A stretch of 47,460 nucleotides of DNA from Desulfuromonadaceae bacterium (GTDB lineage Bacteria; Desulfobacterota; Desulfuromonadia; Geobacterales; Pseudopelobacteraceae). The stretch spans positions 1 to 47,460 of the forward strand of contig JAQTXD010000019.1 of the NCBI GenBank assembly GCA_028688955.1. The letters run 5' to 3'. The position numbers and the translations under genes are program-made. Shown here piece by piece: positions 9,729-18,025 of this stretch (positions within the stretch are counted from its first letter, which is position 1; each line of letters begins with the position of its first letter). The notes under the pieces are model-generated. The model saw only the letters and a program-made list of their open reading frames with translations, did no database searches and was not told the DNA's origin.

Positions 9729-10241
9729 TCATGCACGATAAGAATCGAAGCTGTTTGTTCTCAGAAATAGCGACAGATCATAGAATAATTTGATATTGGC
9801 TGACAGATCATTTTTCCCCTTTCCGACAAGACAACACCTTAATATATCGAGTGTCATATTTTTAAGTATCACGTCAATATCAGTTGCCTTATCCGTAACC
9901 ATGAGTTCCACAACCCGACGGTCTTTATCTGAACGTATCCTTTTGATTAGTTTCTGTTTCTCCAAGCGGTCGAGTATCCGAACCATAGAGACAGAACTGA
10001 TGCGCATTCGTCGAGCAAGTTCAGAGACGGTGATTGACGGTGAGAGATGTATCACTTTGATGGTCAGTGCATGAACCCTGCTGAGTCCGGTTATCTTCTC
10101 AATCTCCCGCGATTTTCCATCGAATACGTGTGACAGGTTGTGCAGCCATTCGAACGCTTCTCCAAGGAGCTTGTCATCCGGATTTTCCTGAACAGCAGTA
10201 TTCGTATGATTCACATCATTTCCAGCACCGAATTCTGCCAT
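9729..10241 (-). CDS. MarR-family transcriptional regulator
   Basis: A 170-residue winged-helix regulator. The helix-turn-helix and wing are readable at about residues 65-125 (SPSITVSELARRMRISSVSM, VRILDRLEKQKLIKRIRSDK, DRRVVELMVTD). I chose the ATG at 10241 because AGGGGAG lies just before it; the frame can be extended to 10301 with an unlikely tyrosine-rich leader. It is divergent from an OmpA/Pal-type lipoprotein gene, with an AT-rich inverted repeat in the shared intergenic region, so autoregulation and control of the lipoprotein are plausible. Confidence 0.85.
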   Translation of the reverse strand: MAEFGAGNDVNHTNTAVQENPDDKLLGEAFEWLHNLSHVFDGKSREIEKITGLSRVHALTIKVIHLSPSITVSELARRMRISSVSMVRILDRLEKQKLIKRIRSDKDRRVVELMVTDKATDIDVILKNMTLDILRCCLVGKGKNDLSANIKLFYDLSLFLRTNSFDSYRA

Positions 10242-10263
10242 AGGATCTCCCCTGCAATATGAT

Positions 10264-10293
10264 TTGACATAATAATAGTTTGTGTAGTAAATT
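10264..10293 (+). promoter_or_regulatory. Likely promoter of the OmpA/Pal-like lipoprotein
   Basis: TTGACA at 10264-10269 is followed after 18 bases by TAAATT at 10288-10293. The inverted repeat described in the next entry lies inside this promoter, as expected for a repressor-controlled promoter. Confidence 0.45.
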
Positions 10294-10297
10294 ATTA
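10270..10297. promoter_or_regulatory. Candidate MarR operator (inverted repeat)
   Basis: A perfect 7-base inverted repeat, TAATAAT and ATTATTA, separated by 14 bases, lies between the divergent marR-like and lipoprotein genes and overlaps the predicted promoter. A second short repeat, GTGTCA-AC-TGACAC, lies at 10314-10327 just before the lipoprotein ribosome binding site. Confidence 0.45.
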
Positions 10298-10345
10298 CCA
10301 CATGAAACTTAAGGTGTCAACTGACACAAAAAAAGGAGTTAGACC

Positions 10346-10945
10346 ATGAATATGTTTGGAAAATCTGTATTAGCAATTGGATGTTTGGGAGTGCTGGTGT
10401 CGGCGGGGTGCGCCAATAAGGAAGTTGTCAAAAAGGATAACCCGATCGCCGCTGAAACGGTGAACAAAGCGGCTTTTATCGCACCTGCGGCTAGTGCAGC
10501 AGTGTCAAATCAGAACAAGGAAGAACACCGGAATACAGGTATTGAGTCAAAAACCCCAACTTCGTCACCCTCCGTTGTCCGGCAGACTGTACAAGCAGAA
10601 GCAGTTCAGCCATCGTTGGAAAATGTATATTTCAACTTTGACAGTTCCGCTTTGAGCACAACAGCGCGGGATACATTGACTAGGAGCGCGGAAGTCCTGA
10701 TGAAAAGCCTGAAAGACAACAGCATACGTATTGAGGGAAATTGTGATGAACGTGGTTCGGCTGAATACAATCTGGCACTTGGGGAACGACGTGCAAAAGT
10801 AGCCGAGAAATACTTGACGACTTTGGGGGTGCCCTCGGGCAGGATTTCAGTAGTTAGCTACGGCAAAGAAAAACCTGCTGTACAGGGAAGCGATGAAGCA
10901 GCGTGGGCAAAAAACCGGAGAGACGAATTTGTAATTCAAAAATAG
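10346..10945 (+). CDS. OmpA/Pal-like peptidoglycan-associated lipoprotein
   Basis: A 199-residue outer-membrane lipoprotein. A signal peptide ends in the lipobox VSAGC (Cys22). A low-complexity Ala/Lys/Ser-rich linker follows to about residue 85, then an OmpA C-terminal peptidoglycan-binding domain (VYFNFDSSALSTTAR, IEGNCDERGSAEYNLALGER, RISVVSYGKEKPA, NRRDEFV). AAAGGAG precedes the ATG. It resembles Pal, but tolB and tol genes are absent, so it may be a paralogue. It is divergent from the MarR regulator with an operator-like repeat between them. Confidence 0.88.
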   Translation: MNMFGKSVLAIGCLGVLVSAGCANKEVVKKDNPIAAETVNKAAFIAPAASAAVSNQNKEEHRNTGIESKTPTSSPSVVRQTVQAEAVQPSLENVYFNFDSSALSTTARDTLTRSAEVLMKSLKDNSIRIEGNCDERGSAEYNLALGERRAKVAEKYLTTLGVPSGRISVVSYGKEKPAVQGSDEAAWAKNRRDEFVIQK

Positions 10946-11432
10946 GCATGTTCATGTGAGGCCGCATATCAAAACAGTTCACTCAGTGTGTGGATTTCGT
11001 TCAGGGGTCTGTGTACGCGAAGATCGTTGGTGCGCTTTCGTGTGGGGGACTGCTATCATTTTGAAACAGTTGGCTGCGGGCTGGATAATATCTGGAAACT
11101 ACCTCCCATTCCAATATTTCCTGCCCGTCGCCGTTTTAATGCACTTTGCGGTATCTGACACCTGATGCTGAAGGGCATGGAACTCAAAATATTATTGAAG
11201 CTGTTCACCAATGAATGTCAGGAATTATTCAAAGTTGTTTCGGTTATCCGGGCCAATTACCGGTAATAGAGAAAAACGGTTTATATTCGGCTTCTATAGG
11301 GGACAACAGCCGAGTAGACCATTTATCCGCCATGCCTCGCAATAAATCACTCATTCAGTTCGTACTTGAATTTTTCAGAAAAATGCTGCGTTACACAGCA
11401 TAAAGTCAAAACAACATTTACCAGGATTGATA
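10946..11432. other. Intergenic region, no gene supported
   Basis: Two frames of 62-69 codons on the plus strand have atypical composition and no ribosome binding site. I see no terminator, RNA or repeat in this stretch. Confidence 0.5.
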
Positions 11433-13244
11433 ATGAGACAACTGCTTATATTCTTAATCATTATTTCACTGTTCTGCAGCGGCTTCACATGGGGTAAATC
11501 CAGGGAAGAGCGTTGTAATGCAGCAAATGATCTGGTTTTCAAACAACAAAATAAAAATTTTAATGTGTTTCCAGATGAGATCGAGGGCAAGGTGGCTGAA
11601 CTCTGCCATGACGGTGCCGCAAATAGTTTTTTGTCAGGTCTGAAAAATGAAATCGGTAAACGTCCTGAACAGGCAATTGACTACTACGATAAAGCGGTAG
11701 CTATCGATGAGCATTTTTACGATGCATATGGCCGAAAAGGACTTCTGCAGATAGCACTGAATAATAAATCTGACGCGATGGTCTCGTTAGTTATGGCCAT
11801 TGAGGAGGGGGGCAGAAACCCGCGCTATCATCTTGCGTTGGCAGAACTGCTCAATGATACGAACGCATATTCGCTGGCCCTGTATCATTATAAAAAAGCC
11901 AGTGCCTTTGGTATTCCGTACACTGCTGATTCGCTTTCCAGAATGGCCAAAGCCTATTCCGCCCTGCAGAACTGGAAAGACGCAGAAACCGTAACCAGAC
12001 AGGCACTCTTCTTCTCTCCCAATGATCCAAAACTAAAAGCCGCACTGGCACAGATAGTTATTCACCAGCAACGTCTCCCGGAAGGCATTTTGTTGTTAAA
12101 ACAGGCTATTTTGTTAAAGCCGGATGATTCCACTCTGCATCGTGAACTTGCCGATGCCTTGAATTCATCTGGGGATGCCAAGGCTGCCGCAGCGGAGTTG
12201 AAGTTAGCCGGCGGTTCAATTGATGATGAATTCGAGTCTCTTGTAAATCTGGGTGACTCACATTTTCTCCACCGTGATTTCCCGACTGCAATCAGAGAAT
12301 ATACCGCTGCTGCCAAAAAGCATGCAACGCCGGGAATCTATCAGAAACTCGGTGATGCGTACCTTGCTGTCGGAAATGATGATGATGCACTTAAGAACTA
12401 TCAGAAATCGCTTTCAATGTCTCCCAATGACTCAGACGTTCATTACAGCGCCGGAGTTATTTTAGAGCGCAAGGGGGAAATTGAAAAGGCCGTCAATGAA
12501 TATGAATATTGCGTGACCTTGAATGTTAACAATGGCGACGCGCTCCGTAGGCTTGCTGAAATATATACACTCAAAGGTGATGTGCATAAGGCGATAACCG
12601 AATACGAAAAAATCATTCACAACGCACCCGATAACCCGGTCATGCATTTTAGACTAGCAAAAGTATATGAAATGGTTGGCAACCTTAATGATGCAGAAAA
12701 GTCTCTTCAACTTGCAATCAAACTTGATCAAAATAACCTTGAACCACGAAGAGAGCTGATAAAGCTTGAAATCAAAAGAAAAAATCTGGCGTCTGCAGAA
12801 AAACTGTGTCGAGAAATCCTTGTAATTGACAGGGATGACCAACAGGAGAGAAAAAGGCTGATTGGCATATTGGTACAGGAAAAAAAATACCATGAGCTGA
12901 CAACATTTTTGAAGGATGAAATTGCCAGGTACCCTGCCAATAGTATCAACTATTACCGTATGGGCATTGTCAGAGAGTATCTCAAGGATTATCAGGCAGC
13001 TATACAATCATTCCTGCAGTCAATCAGAATCAATCCGACAGCACTCGCATATCAGGCACTTGCCCGCAGCTACCTCGGCATTTCTGAAAAAGAAAAAGCA
13101 CGAGAGGCGCTGGCCCATGCGAACAGACTTGATCCAAAGAAGAATGATGTAAAAGAACTTATTGAATTAATAGAAGAAGACCACAGCCACTCAAAAACAG
13201 CCACCCAAAAGAAAGCATCCAGGAAAAAGAAAAATCTACATTAA
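11433..13244 (+). CDS. Exported TPR-repeat protein
   Basis: A 603-residue protein with an N-terminal signal peptide (MRQLLIFLIIISLFCSGFTW) and then about a dozen tetratricopeptide repeats through nearly the whole length. Examples are AIDYYDKAVAIDEHFYDAYG, DALKNYQKSLSMSPNDSDVH, AITEYEKIIHNAPDNPVMHF and AIQSFLQSIRINPTALAYQA. It ends in a short Lys-rich tail. I start at the ATG at 11433, six bases after AGGA, rather than at the in-frame TTG at 11427. TPR proteins of this kind act as protein-protein scaffolds in the periplasm; the partner cannot be read from the sequence. Confidence 0.85.
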   Translation: MRQLLIFLIIISLFCSGFTWGKSREERCNAANDLVFKQQNKNFNVFPDEIEGKVAELCHDGAANSFLSGLKNEIGKRPEQAIDYYDKAVAIDEHFYDAYGRKGLLQIALNNKSDAMVSLVMAIEEGGRNPRYHLALAELLNDTNAYSLALYHYKKASAFGIPYTADSLSRMAKAYSALQNWKDAETVTRQALFFSPNDPKLKAALAQIVIHQQRLPEGILLLKQAILLKPDDSTLHRELADALNSSGDAKAAAAELKLAGGSIDDEFESLVNLGDSHFLHRDFPTAIREYTAAAKKHATPGIYQKLGDAYLAVGNDDDALKNYQKSLSMSPNDSDVHYSAGVILERKGEIEKAVNEYEYCVTLNVNNGDALRRLAEIYTLKGDVHKAITEYEKIIHNAPDNPVMHFRLAKVYEMVGNLNDAEKSLQLAIKLDQNNLEPRRELIKLEIKRKNLASAEKLCREILVIDRDDQQERKRLIGILVQEKKYHELTTFLKDEIARYPANSINYYRMGIVREYLKDYQAAIQSFLQSIRINPTALAYQALARSYLGISEKEKAREALAHANRLDPKKNDVKELIELIEEDHSHSKTATQKKASRKKKNLH

Positions 13245-13282
13245 GAGACCTCAGGTTGTTCACAACAGGTGACTGAATTTTC

Positions 13283-13444
13283 ATGGACAAAAAAATAACA
13301 TGCATAAAATGCGGTACACTGTTGATGCAAATCCCCCCTGGAGCTTCCCGTTTCTGGAGCTTTGCTGAACTGCCTAAGCTCTGTTCGAGGTGCAGCGCTG
13401 ATATCAATTCTGGAAATTCATCAATTAAAAGTGCCGACGTATAA
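13283..13444 (+). CDS. Small zinc-ribbon protein
   Basis: A 53-residue frame beginning MDKKITCIKCGTLL, with a second CxxC (CSRC) about 27 residues later, giving the four-cysteine pattern of a zinc ribbon. CAGGTGA lies 11 bases before the ATG. It follows the TPR gene by 38 bases on the same strand and may be co-transcribed. The family is unknown. Confidence 0.5.
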   Translation: MDKKITCIKCGTLLMQIPPGASRFWSFAELPKLCSRCSADINSGNSSIKSADV

Positions 13445-13521
13445 AGACATCTTTTGCATAGTCTCAATACCCACTGGCTGTTAGTAAACAGAACAAATCA
13501 GTCGTGTCAGGAAAACCAAAC

Positions 13522-13550
13522 TTGAAATAATGATTCAGATAGGATATACA
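13522..13550 (+). promoter_or_regulatory. Sigma-70 type promoter of tRNA-Ser
   Basis: TTGAAA (13522-13527), a 17-base spacer and TATACA (13545-13550) lie 12 bases before the first base of the tRNA. Confidence 0.7.
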
Positions 13551-13561
13551 GACTGTCCCAC

Positions 13562-13649
13562 GGAGAGGTGTCCGAGTGGTCGATGGTGCCTGACTCGAAA
13601 TCAGGTGTACGGCAACGTACCTAGGGTTCGAATCCCTACCTCTCCGCCA
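13562..13649 (+). tRNA. tRNA-Ser (anticodon CGA)
   Basis: A class II tRNA with acceptor stem GGAGAGG/CCTCTCC, anticodon stem-loop CCTGA-CTCGAAA-TCAGG (anticodon CGA, reading UCG), a long variable arm and the T arm GGGTTCGAATCCC. The CCA is encoded. It marks the point where gene content changes from core to accessory, as often happens when tRNA 3' ends serve as integration sites. Confidence 0.95.
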
Positions 13650-13659
13650 CAAAAACAAT

Positions 13660-13690
13660 GGGTTACAGCGACAAGCTGTAGCCCTTTTTT
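13660..13690 (+). terminator. Rho-independent terminator after tRNA-Ser
   Basis: GGGTTACAGC and GCTGTAGCCC form a 10-base stem (one G-U pair) with loop GACAA, followed by six T. Confidence 0.8.
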
Positions 13691-13807
13691 ATTGCAACCT
13701 GAAAAGCGTGAACGTATGCGTGAACGTTGTAAGCGTTGCTAGCAGTGAAATGTAGTGAAAAACTGAGAGCGGAACTTCTCAGCATAATTCAGAAGCTCGC
13801 AGTCATT

Positions 13808-13872
13808 TAACCAATATTCATCTAGAAACAATACCATTGTCACTGACCGATCCCGGTCCGTGATGACTCAGA
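13808..13872 (-). pseudogene. Decayed second copy of the 3' end of the neighbouring 104-codon gene
   Basis: Read on the minus strand this stretch gives VITDRDRSVTMVLFLDEYW, matching the end of the protein at 13990-14304 (IITERDRSVTTILFPDEY). The DNA of the two copies is clearly alike but differs at many codon third positions. This suggests the remnant of a diverged paralogue rather than a fresh duplication. The rest of the copy is absent. Confidence 0.6.
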
Positions 13873-13924
13873 TATCCCCAAGTTATGTACCTGCATTGAG
13901 TCGCACGATATTTTTACCTGACAA

Positions 13925-13954
13925 AAGAGGCAACAGAATTATCCGTTGCCTCTT
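13925..13954 (-). terminator. Terminator of the small accessory operon
   Basis: AAGAGGCAAC and GTTGCCTCTT form a perfect 10-base stem around a 10-base loop. On the minus strand the stem is followed by TTTT. It lies 35 bases after the stop of the 104-residue gene. Confidence 0.65.
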
Positions 13955-13989
13955 GGTCCCTTTCCTGTGAGTTTTTCCAAGATACTTAT

Positions 13990-14304
13990 TCAGTACTCAT
14001 CTGGAAACAATATGGTGGTAACTGACCGATCCCTCTCCGTGATGATCCAAACGGGCGGGACTTCCTCTCCCTTGTAGGCCGAGAAAAGCCGTTCTCCATC
14101 AAGTAGGGCTGTTTCATTTGCTTCTCGGTCATCCTCGCATAGATCACCCCAATCACCTGCTAGGTGCCGATTCAGCGACAGGAATACATGTTGGGGGAAA
14201 TCTTCGTTTTCGGCGAGCAAGTCATTAACGCCTTTGGATACTAAAATCTTGCCGGGATTGAACTTTGTAGCGTACTCAACTCGAATAGTTTGTCTTCGTC
14301 TCAT
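13990..14304 (-). CDS. Conserved plasmid/ICE-associated hypothetical protein
   Basis: A 104-residue acidic protein. The segment LNRHLAGDWGDLCEDDREAN and the C-terminal IITERDRSVTTILFPDEY recall a family of small proteins common on plasmids and integrative elements, whose function I do not know. TAAGGAG from the stop of the preceding small gene supplies the ribosome binding site, so the two form an operon. A decayed copy of its 3' end lies just downstream. Confidence 0.72.
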   Translation of the reverse strand: MRRRQTIRVEYATKFNPGKILVSKGVNDLLAENEDFPQHVFLSLNRHLAGDWGDLCEDDREANETALLDGERLFSAYKGEEVPPVWIITERDRSVTTILFPDEY

Positions 14305-14313
14305 AATTTCTCC

Positions 14314-14469
14314 TTAGTGTATGCCGATCACAACGATCAGGCATATCAGAGTGATAATTGCGGGGTACAGCCAGTGTGAATAGGATGGCTTGAAATGGTT
14401 CTTCCTTACTCGCGTGTTTCTACGCGGCTTAACATCCATGCCGATAAGTCCTTGAGTGTAAGATTTCAT
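14314..14469 (-). CDS. Small single-pass membrane protein
   Basis: A 51-residue frame beginning MKSYTQGLIGMDVKPRRN, with a basic middle and a C-terminal hydrophobic helix (WLYPAIITLICLIVVIGIH). GGAGGAAGC stands directly before the ATG. The stop TAA is part of the TAAGGAG that serves the next gene. It is too short for family assignment. Confidence 0.6.
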   Translation of the reverse strand: MKSYTQGLIGMDVKPRRNTRVRKNHFKPSYSHWLYPAIITLICLIVVIGIH

Positions 14470-14486
14470 GCTTCCTCCAAAAGACA

Positions 14487-14516
14487 ACGCCCTAGAACTT
14501 TTGAGAACGAGGGCGT
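14487..14516 (-). terminator. Possible terminator after the 140-residue gene
   Basis: ACGCCCT and AGGGCGT are 7-base arms around a 16-base loop. On the minus strand a TGTCTTTT run follows. Confidence 0.45.
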
Positions 14517-14594
14517 AGTCAGAGTATTTTGAGATGCAGTGTGCCTTCTAGATGATTGCTTCAGAAATGCTGTACGTTGAAAAGAGGACTTACA

Positions 14595-15017
14595 TTACAG
14601 CATCCACGACCAGGTCCCGCTTTTTCGGTAAACTTCAGCATTCTTATTTGCCTCTTCATCATCCGCCAGTACCACTAGTCCGCGATGAAACCCCTGCGCC
14701 GTCCATTTGTATAATCGGCACGGATGGCCGTAAACGGATATCTCGTGAACCCCGTCGCTGATTTTCTTCGGTTCAACATCCACAAAAACGTGCATTTGTT
14801 TCCCGAGATCAACTCCGAACATCTCTATGCCAACGTGCAGAATGATTTCTTTCAGCCGTCCGAAAAACCAGACACCGTAGATATCGTGAAAACCAACATC
14901 AGGAACAATTATCCGACAGGTAGTTTTTTTTGCTTTTTTTGCCTGGTTCAGAACAGCAACAGCATCCTTATATGAATTGACTCTTCTCTCGAAATCAGCT
15001 TTGCAGACTGCCTCCAT
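14595..15017 (-). CDS. Hypothetical accessory protein
   Basis: A 140-residue soluble protein preceded by AAGGAGCAATGAC. A Lys-rich stretch (NQAKKAKKTTC) near residue 30 comes from a T-rich run on the plus strand. The rest (GVWFFGRLKEIILHVGIEMF, ISVYGHPCRLYKWTAQG) matches no family I recognise. It is part of the accessory block with the plasmid-like small genes. Confidence 0.6.
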   Translation of the reverse strand: MEAVCKADFERRVNSYKDAVAVLNQAKKAKKTTCRIIVPDVGFHDIYGVWFFGRLKEIILHVGIEMFGVDLGKQMHVFVDVEPKKISDGVHEISVYGHPCRLYKWTAQGFHRGLVVLADDEEANKNAEVYRKSGTWSWML

Positions 15018-15109
15018 GTCATTGCTCCTTTCTAAGCTTATTACTAGATTCGCATGAACGAGAACATTAACTGCTAGGTTCTCCGGCTCTCACCCCCTTT
15101 AAACAGGTG

Positions 15110-15137
15110 CGGCCCGAAACAATGAAGTCTCGGGCCG
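15110..15137 (-). terminator. Hairpin after the C39-like gene
   Basis: CGGCCCGA and TCGGGCCG form a perfect 8-base stem around 12 bases, 43 bases after the stop at 15180. The following T-run is weak, so termination is uncertain. Confidence 0.4.
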
Positions 15138-15179
15138 TCTGGTTGCTGTGTATTAGACAAAATCCCTGGTAACTGCCAC

Positions 15180-15797
15180 CTATGGTGGAACTTTTTGGTG
15201 AATACGCTTTAGCAGGAGGCATTCACGATTGTCGATGCTGCCGAAAACATATTTGCGATCATGTGGATAGACAACCTGCTCAAAGTCCTTTTCTAACCAG
15301 TCGCCACGGATACGTACATTCGGGGCATGAATTGCGGTTGGTTCGATGAATTGAACCGCGGCGCAGTCGATAAAACGTCTGGTGCGAGGATGCGGCTCAT
15401 AGCAGTATAGCCAGCCGCCTTCATAGCGCAGACCCAGCAGACAATGCCGATCATACCTACTGACATGCACACAGATCAGTGCTGCGCCACCGTCACCGAG
15501 GCATGTGACGATCTCACTCGTAGGTCTCAGATGTACCTCGCTGCCATAGATATATGAGGATTCAACGGCAAATTTATCGAATCGCTTTTCGCGGTAGCAG
15601 CTTAGCCAATGGCCCATCTCCATAATAGCCTGGCTGGATGTGCCACGTGCGGCTGCGTGATCGAGACTGTCTTTATAGACTCGATGTACGACATACGGCG
15701 GCAGTTGCGCTCGCTTGAACAGGTAGCATAGTGCATTGATTAACGAGGTCGGCGCGCAGTCATATCCTGTGGCCTGTTGCCTAAAAGGTACTCTCAT
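15180..15797 (-). CDS. C39-like (papain-fold) cysteine peptidase family protein
   Basis: A 205-residue protein beginning MRVPFRQQATGYDCAPTSLI, the Q-x(n)-DC-AP-TSL arrangement of the C39-like/papain-fold superfamily (Gln7/8 oxyanion, Cys14 nucleophile). A downstream histidine in VSRYDRHCLLGLRYEGG and an Asp/Asn-bearing segment could complete the active site. The ATG at 15797 is chosen because GGAGCTGTA precedes it; an ATG at 15833 is possible. No transporter or bacteriocin gene is nearby, so a role in peptide export is not supported. The substrate is unknown. Confidence 0.62.
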   Translation of the reverse strand: MRVPFRQQATGYDCAPTSLINALCYLFKRAQLPPYVVHRVYKDSLDHAAARGTSSQAIMEMGHWLSCYREKRFDKFAVESSYIYGSEVHLRPTSEIVTCLGDGGAALICVHVSRYDRHCLLGLRYEGGWLYCYEPHPRTRRFIDCAAVQFIEPTAIHAPNVRIRGDWLEKDFEQVVYPHDRKYVFGSIDNRECLLLKRIHQKVPP

Positions 15798-16377
15798 TAC
15801 AGCTCCATTTCTCGAAAGAGCATCTTGGATCAACGCCTTTCGTATTTCGTTGTGTTACATCAATAACATCATGCTACGAAGCCAGTTATCACCTCCTTTA
15901 ATGGGTAATTTTGCACGCATTGATACCCTGACGAAATATGGACAAACTTCGACACTAACAGTTGCCCGGTTACGGAAACTCTGTTGAGCAATTGTGTAAC
16001 TTCCTGTAAAGCGGTGAATTTGGGGCGGTACTGCAGAGTGATTCTAATGGAGGGCTTGCTGCTTCGTCAGTTTACCGGTATGCGTCAGTGACTCATGATG
16101 AAGTTTACAAATCGCTTGATTGTGGCAAATATATCACAAATACTGCCTTATTTCAAGTAGTTATGCTGTTTTGTTGCGGATTTTAATGCATTTTACGACA
16201 AATTCGGCAAAAAAACAGCAGGAAGAGGTAAAAATAGTCTCAATTATGGAGAAATAAGCGGTTTTGAAGGTATTTCGTGTCTTTTAGCAGCTTTTTAACA
16301 CTTTCAGTTTGCTGTTCCATTAAAACACCGAAAATTTATGCCGCAACTAGCAAGATTCGATCTTGAGACTCCTTAAG
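15798..16377. other. Intergenic region between accessory genes
   Basis: AT-rich, with no convincing frame. A short hairpin (CAAGAT-TCG-ATCTTG, about 16350-16365) lies just past the end of the long defence array but has no T-run. I see nothing else. Confidence 0.4.
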
Positions 16378-16872
16378 TTAGCAATCTTCGGGGTCATAAT
16401 CCTTACGCAGATCAATTGAATAGATACTGGCTGATCGGTACTTCAAGGGTTCACCAAACAGTTGGAGATAATTGAAATCCTTGGTTGCAAACATATTGGC
16501 GATCATAGGAAATGCTGTGAATGGCACCCACCCCCAAAAACTCGAATAATCTTTTCTGATGTTGATGATTCCTACAGAGTGCGAATCGACCTTGTCATAA
16601 TCTTCAGGGCTCGATATGTAAGGGTCATACTCTCTTCTGCCGTAGATATTGCATTCAATGACAGTATCAGCATGTTTCTCAGGCAGGATCAACCTACCAG
16701 TGATATCAATGACTGAATACTCGGAATATGGCCCAAGTGTCCTGGGTCTGTTTCTGTTGGTAGAAAAGGAGTAACGCACCTTCCAATCAATAAATTCGAT
16801 CATGTAGGTGCAATATTGAATTGGGGGGGATTTGCGGCGGCTGGCAGATTTAGGCTTTCTGATTGTCGTCAT
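16378..16872 (-). CDS. Unknown protein at the end of the defence array
   Basis: A 164-residue protein with a basic N-terminus (MTTIRKPKSASRRKSPP). Its remainder is rich in Tyr and Trp (VRYSFSTNRNRPRTLGPYSE, DYSSFWGWVPFTAFPMIANM) and looks like a compact beta protein. I do not recognise the family. It starts 14 bases after mcrC on the same strand and is the last gene of the array, so a role in the defence system is a reasonable guess from position only. Confidence 0.65.
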   Translation of the reverse strand: MTTIRKPKSASRRKSPPIQYCTYMIEFIDWKVRYSFSTNRNRPRTLGPYSEYSVIDITGRLILPEKHADTVIECNIYGRREYDPYISSPEDYDKVDSHSVGIINIRKDYSSFWGWVPFTAFPMIANMFATKDFNYLQLFGEPLKYRSASIYSIDLRKDYDPEDC

Positions 16873-16886
16873 TCAGAGCCCTTGGT

Positions 16887-18023
16887 TTATGATTTGATTG
16901 CTATTTCTGTCGGTGCCACAACACGCAATAGTTGTTCTCGAATTACATCAGCTGTCGCAGCTAGATCAACAGTTGCAAACCTAATGGCATGACCTTGGAT
17001 TGTCACAGATTCGTCAACCATTTCCCCAATAGACGGATGCAGTAATAGTCCGGAAGCTTTATCAGTTAAAGCGTCACCTTTACCTACCTGGGACCTGAGA
17101 TAAGCATAGATTTGATACATATATCCACTTCGGAGCGATTCTTCTCGATACCACCCTTTTGTTACAATTGAAGTGAATTTGGTATCAATGACTATTCGAC
17201 GATTCGCCAGATCATTTGTCAGAATGATATCTGTACGCATCGAAGGTAATATTTTGTCAATTGCCGCTGTCTTTTCTGCAATTTGCCAGTCAAAGCATTT
17301 CCCTGCCTCTGTACGCCAGCCGCTTGGAGACAGAACAACATCGTAAAAGCCTGCAACTGCTTTCTCATATAGTCGTCTGACCCAAGTTATTTCTCGGTCG
17401 GGGAGTGTAAGAAGTTTGCTGCCACTCGATTCGGTAGGTAGTGCCAAGTCAAACGCAAGCTTCGCAACCATAATCATTAGTTGATCATCTGCATCATGTC
17501 GTCCAAATCTATCTGTGCTTATCTCCAAGCGACTGGGCTTTTCACCAGTTACCCCAATCCTTCTGAGCGTACTTGCTTGAGACAGGCAACGACTGGCTAA
17601 CTCCTTGCGCGTAACGATTTTTGCAATTGATTCGAGTGCTGACCGAACAAAACAATTGCGAAGTGTGTTAACTGTTAACTCTTCAAAGCGACATGCTACT
17701 TTACCGCGAGCTAGTAGTTGATGACGTTCTGTCCTCAAGAGATCTATTCTGCCCCGGACCCGTCCAAGATCAGCAGAACGGGCTCTATAACCAAAACTCA
17801 AATTTCGCATTAGTCGATGCTCGACCACTCGTGCCAGATACTCTGCAATTAGATCGGGGATCTCGTCGGGATTTTTCTCAAGATCGATTTTCCCTCTGTC
17901 TAAATGACGAAAGAGGTCTGATGCGTAGAGCATCAGTAACCACAAATTCCGGACAGGAATGCGGCCAATACGGTTAACCGTGATTTGATCATCAAGCATT
18001 GTTGACGCCGGTGCCTGATTCAA
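16887..18023 (-). CDS. mcrC: McrC-family restriction nuclease subunit
   Basis: The 378-residue nuclease partner of McrB in restriction of modified (classically 5-methylcytosine) DNA. The N-terminal half carries the family segment VRNLWLLMLYASDLFRHL. The C-terminal PD-(D/E)xK nuclease is read as MRTDIIL then RRIVIDTKF. The frame begins with TTG two bases after the mcrB stop; an in-frame ATG nine codons in (17999) is an alternative. McrB and McrC are expected to assemble with the AAA+ ring driving translocation. Confidence 0.88.
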   Translation of the reverse strand: MNQAPASTMLDDQITVNRIGRIPVRNLWLLMLYASDLFRHLDRGKIDLEKNPDEIPDLIAEYLARVVEHRLMRNLSFGYRARSADLGRVRGRIDLLRTERHQLLARGKVACRFEELTVNTLRNCFVRSALESIAKIVTRKELASRCLSQASTLRRIGVTGEKPSRLEISTDRFGRHDADDQLMIMVAKLAFDLALPTESSGSKLLTLPDREITWVRRLYEKAVAGFYDVVLSPSGWRTEAGKCFDWQIAEKTAAIDKILPSMRTDIILTNDLANRRIVIDTKFTSIVTKGWYREESLRSGYMYQIYAYLRSQVGKGDALTDKASGLLLHPSIGEMVDESVTIQGHAIRFATVDLAATADVIREQLLRVVAPTEIAIKS

Positions 18024-18025
18024 AC

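Noticed and set aside
10956..11403. Two small plus-strand frames between the lipoprotein and TPR genes
   Set aside because: No ribosome binding site, odd composition and no family resemblance.
15110..15137. Perfect hairpin considered as a CRISPR repeat or attachment site
   Set aside because: Single copy, no spacing pattern; fits a terminator position.
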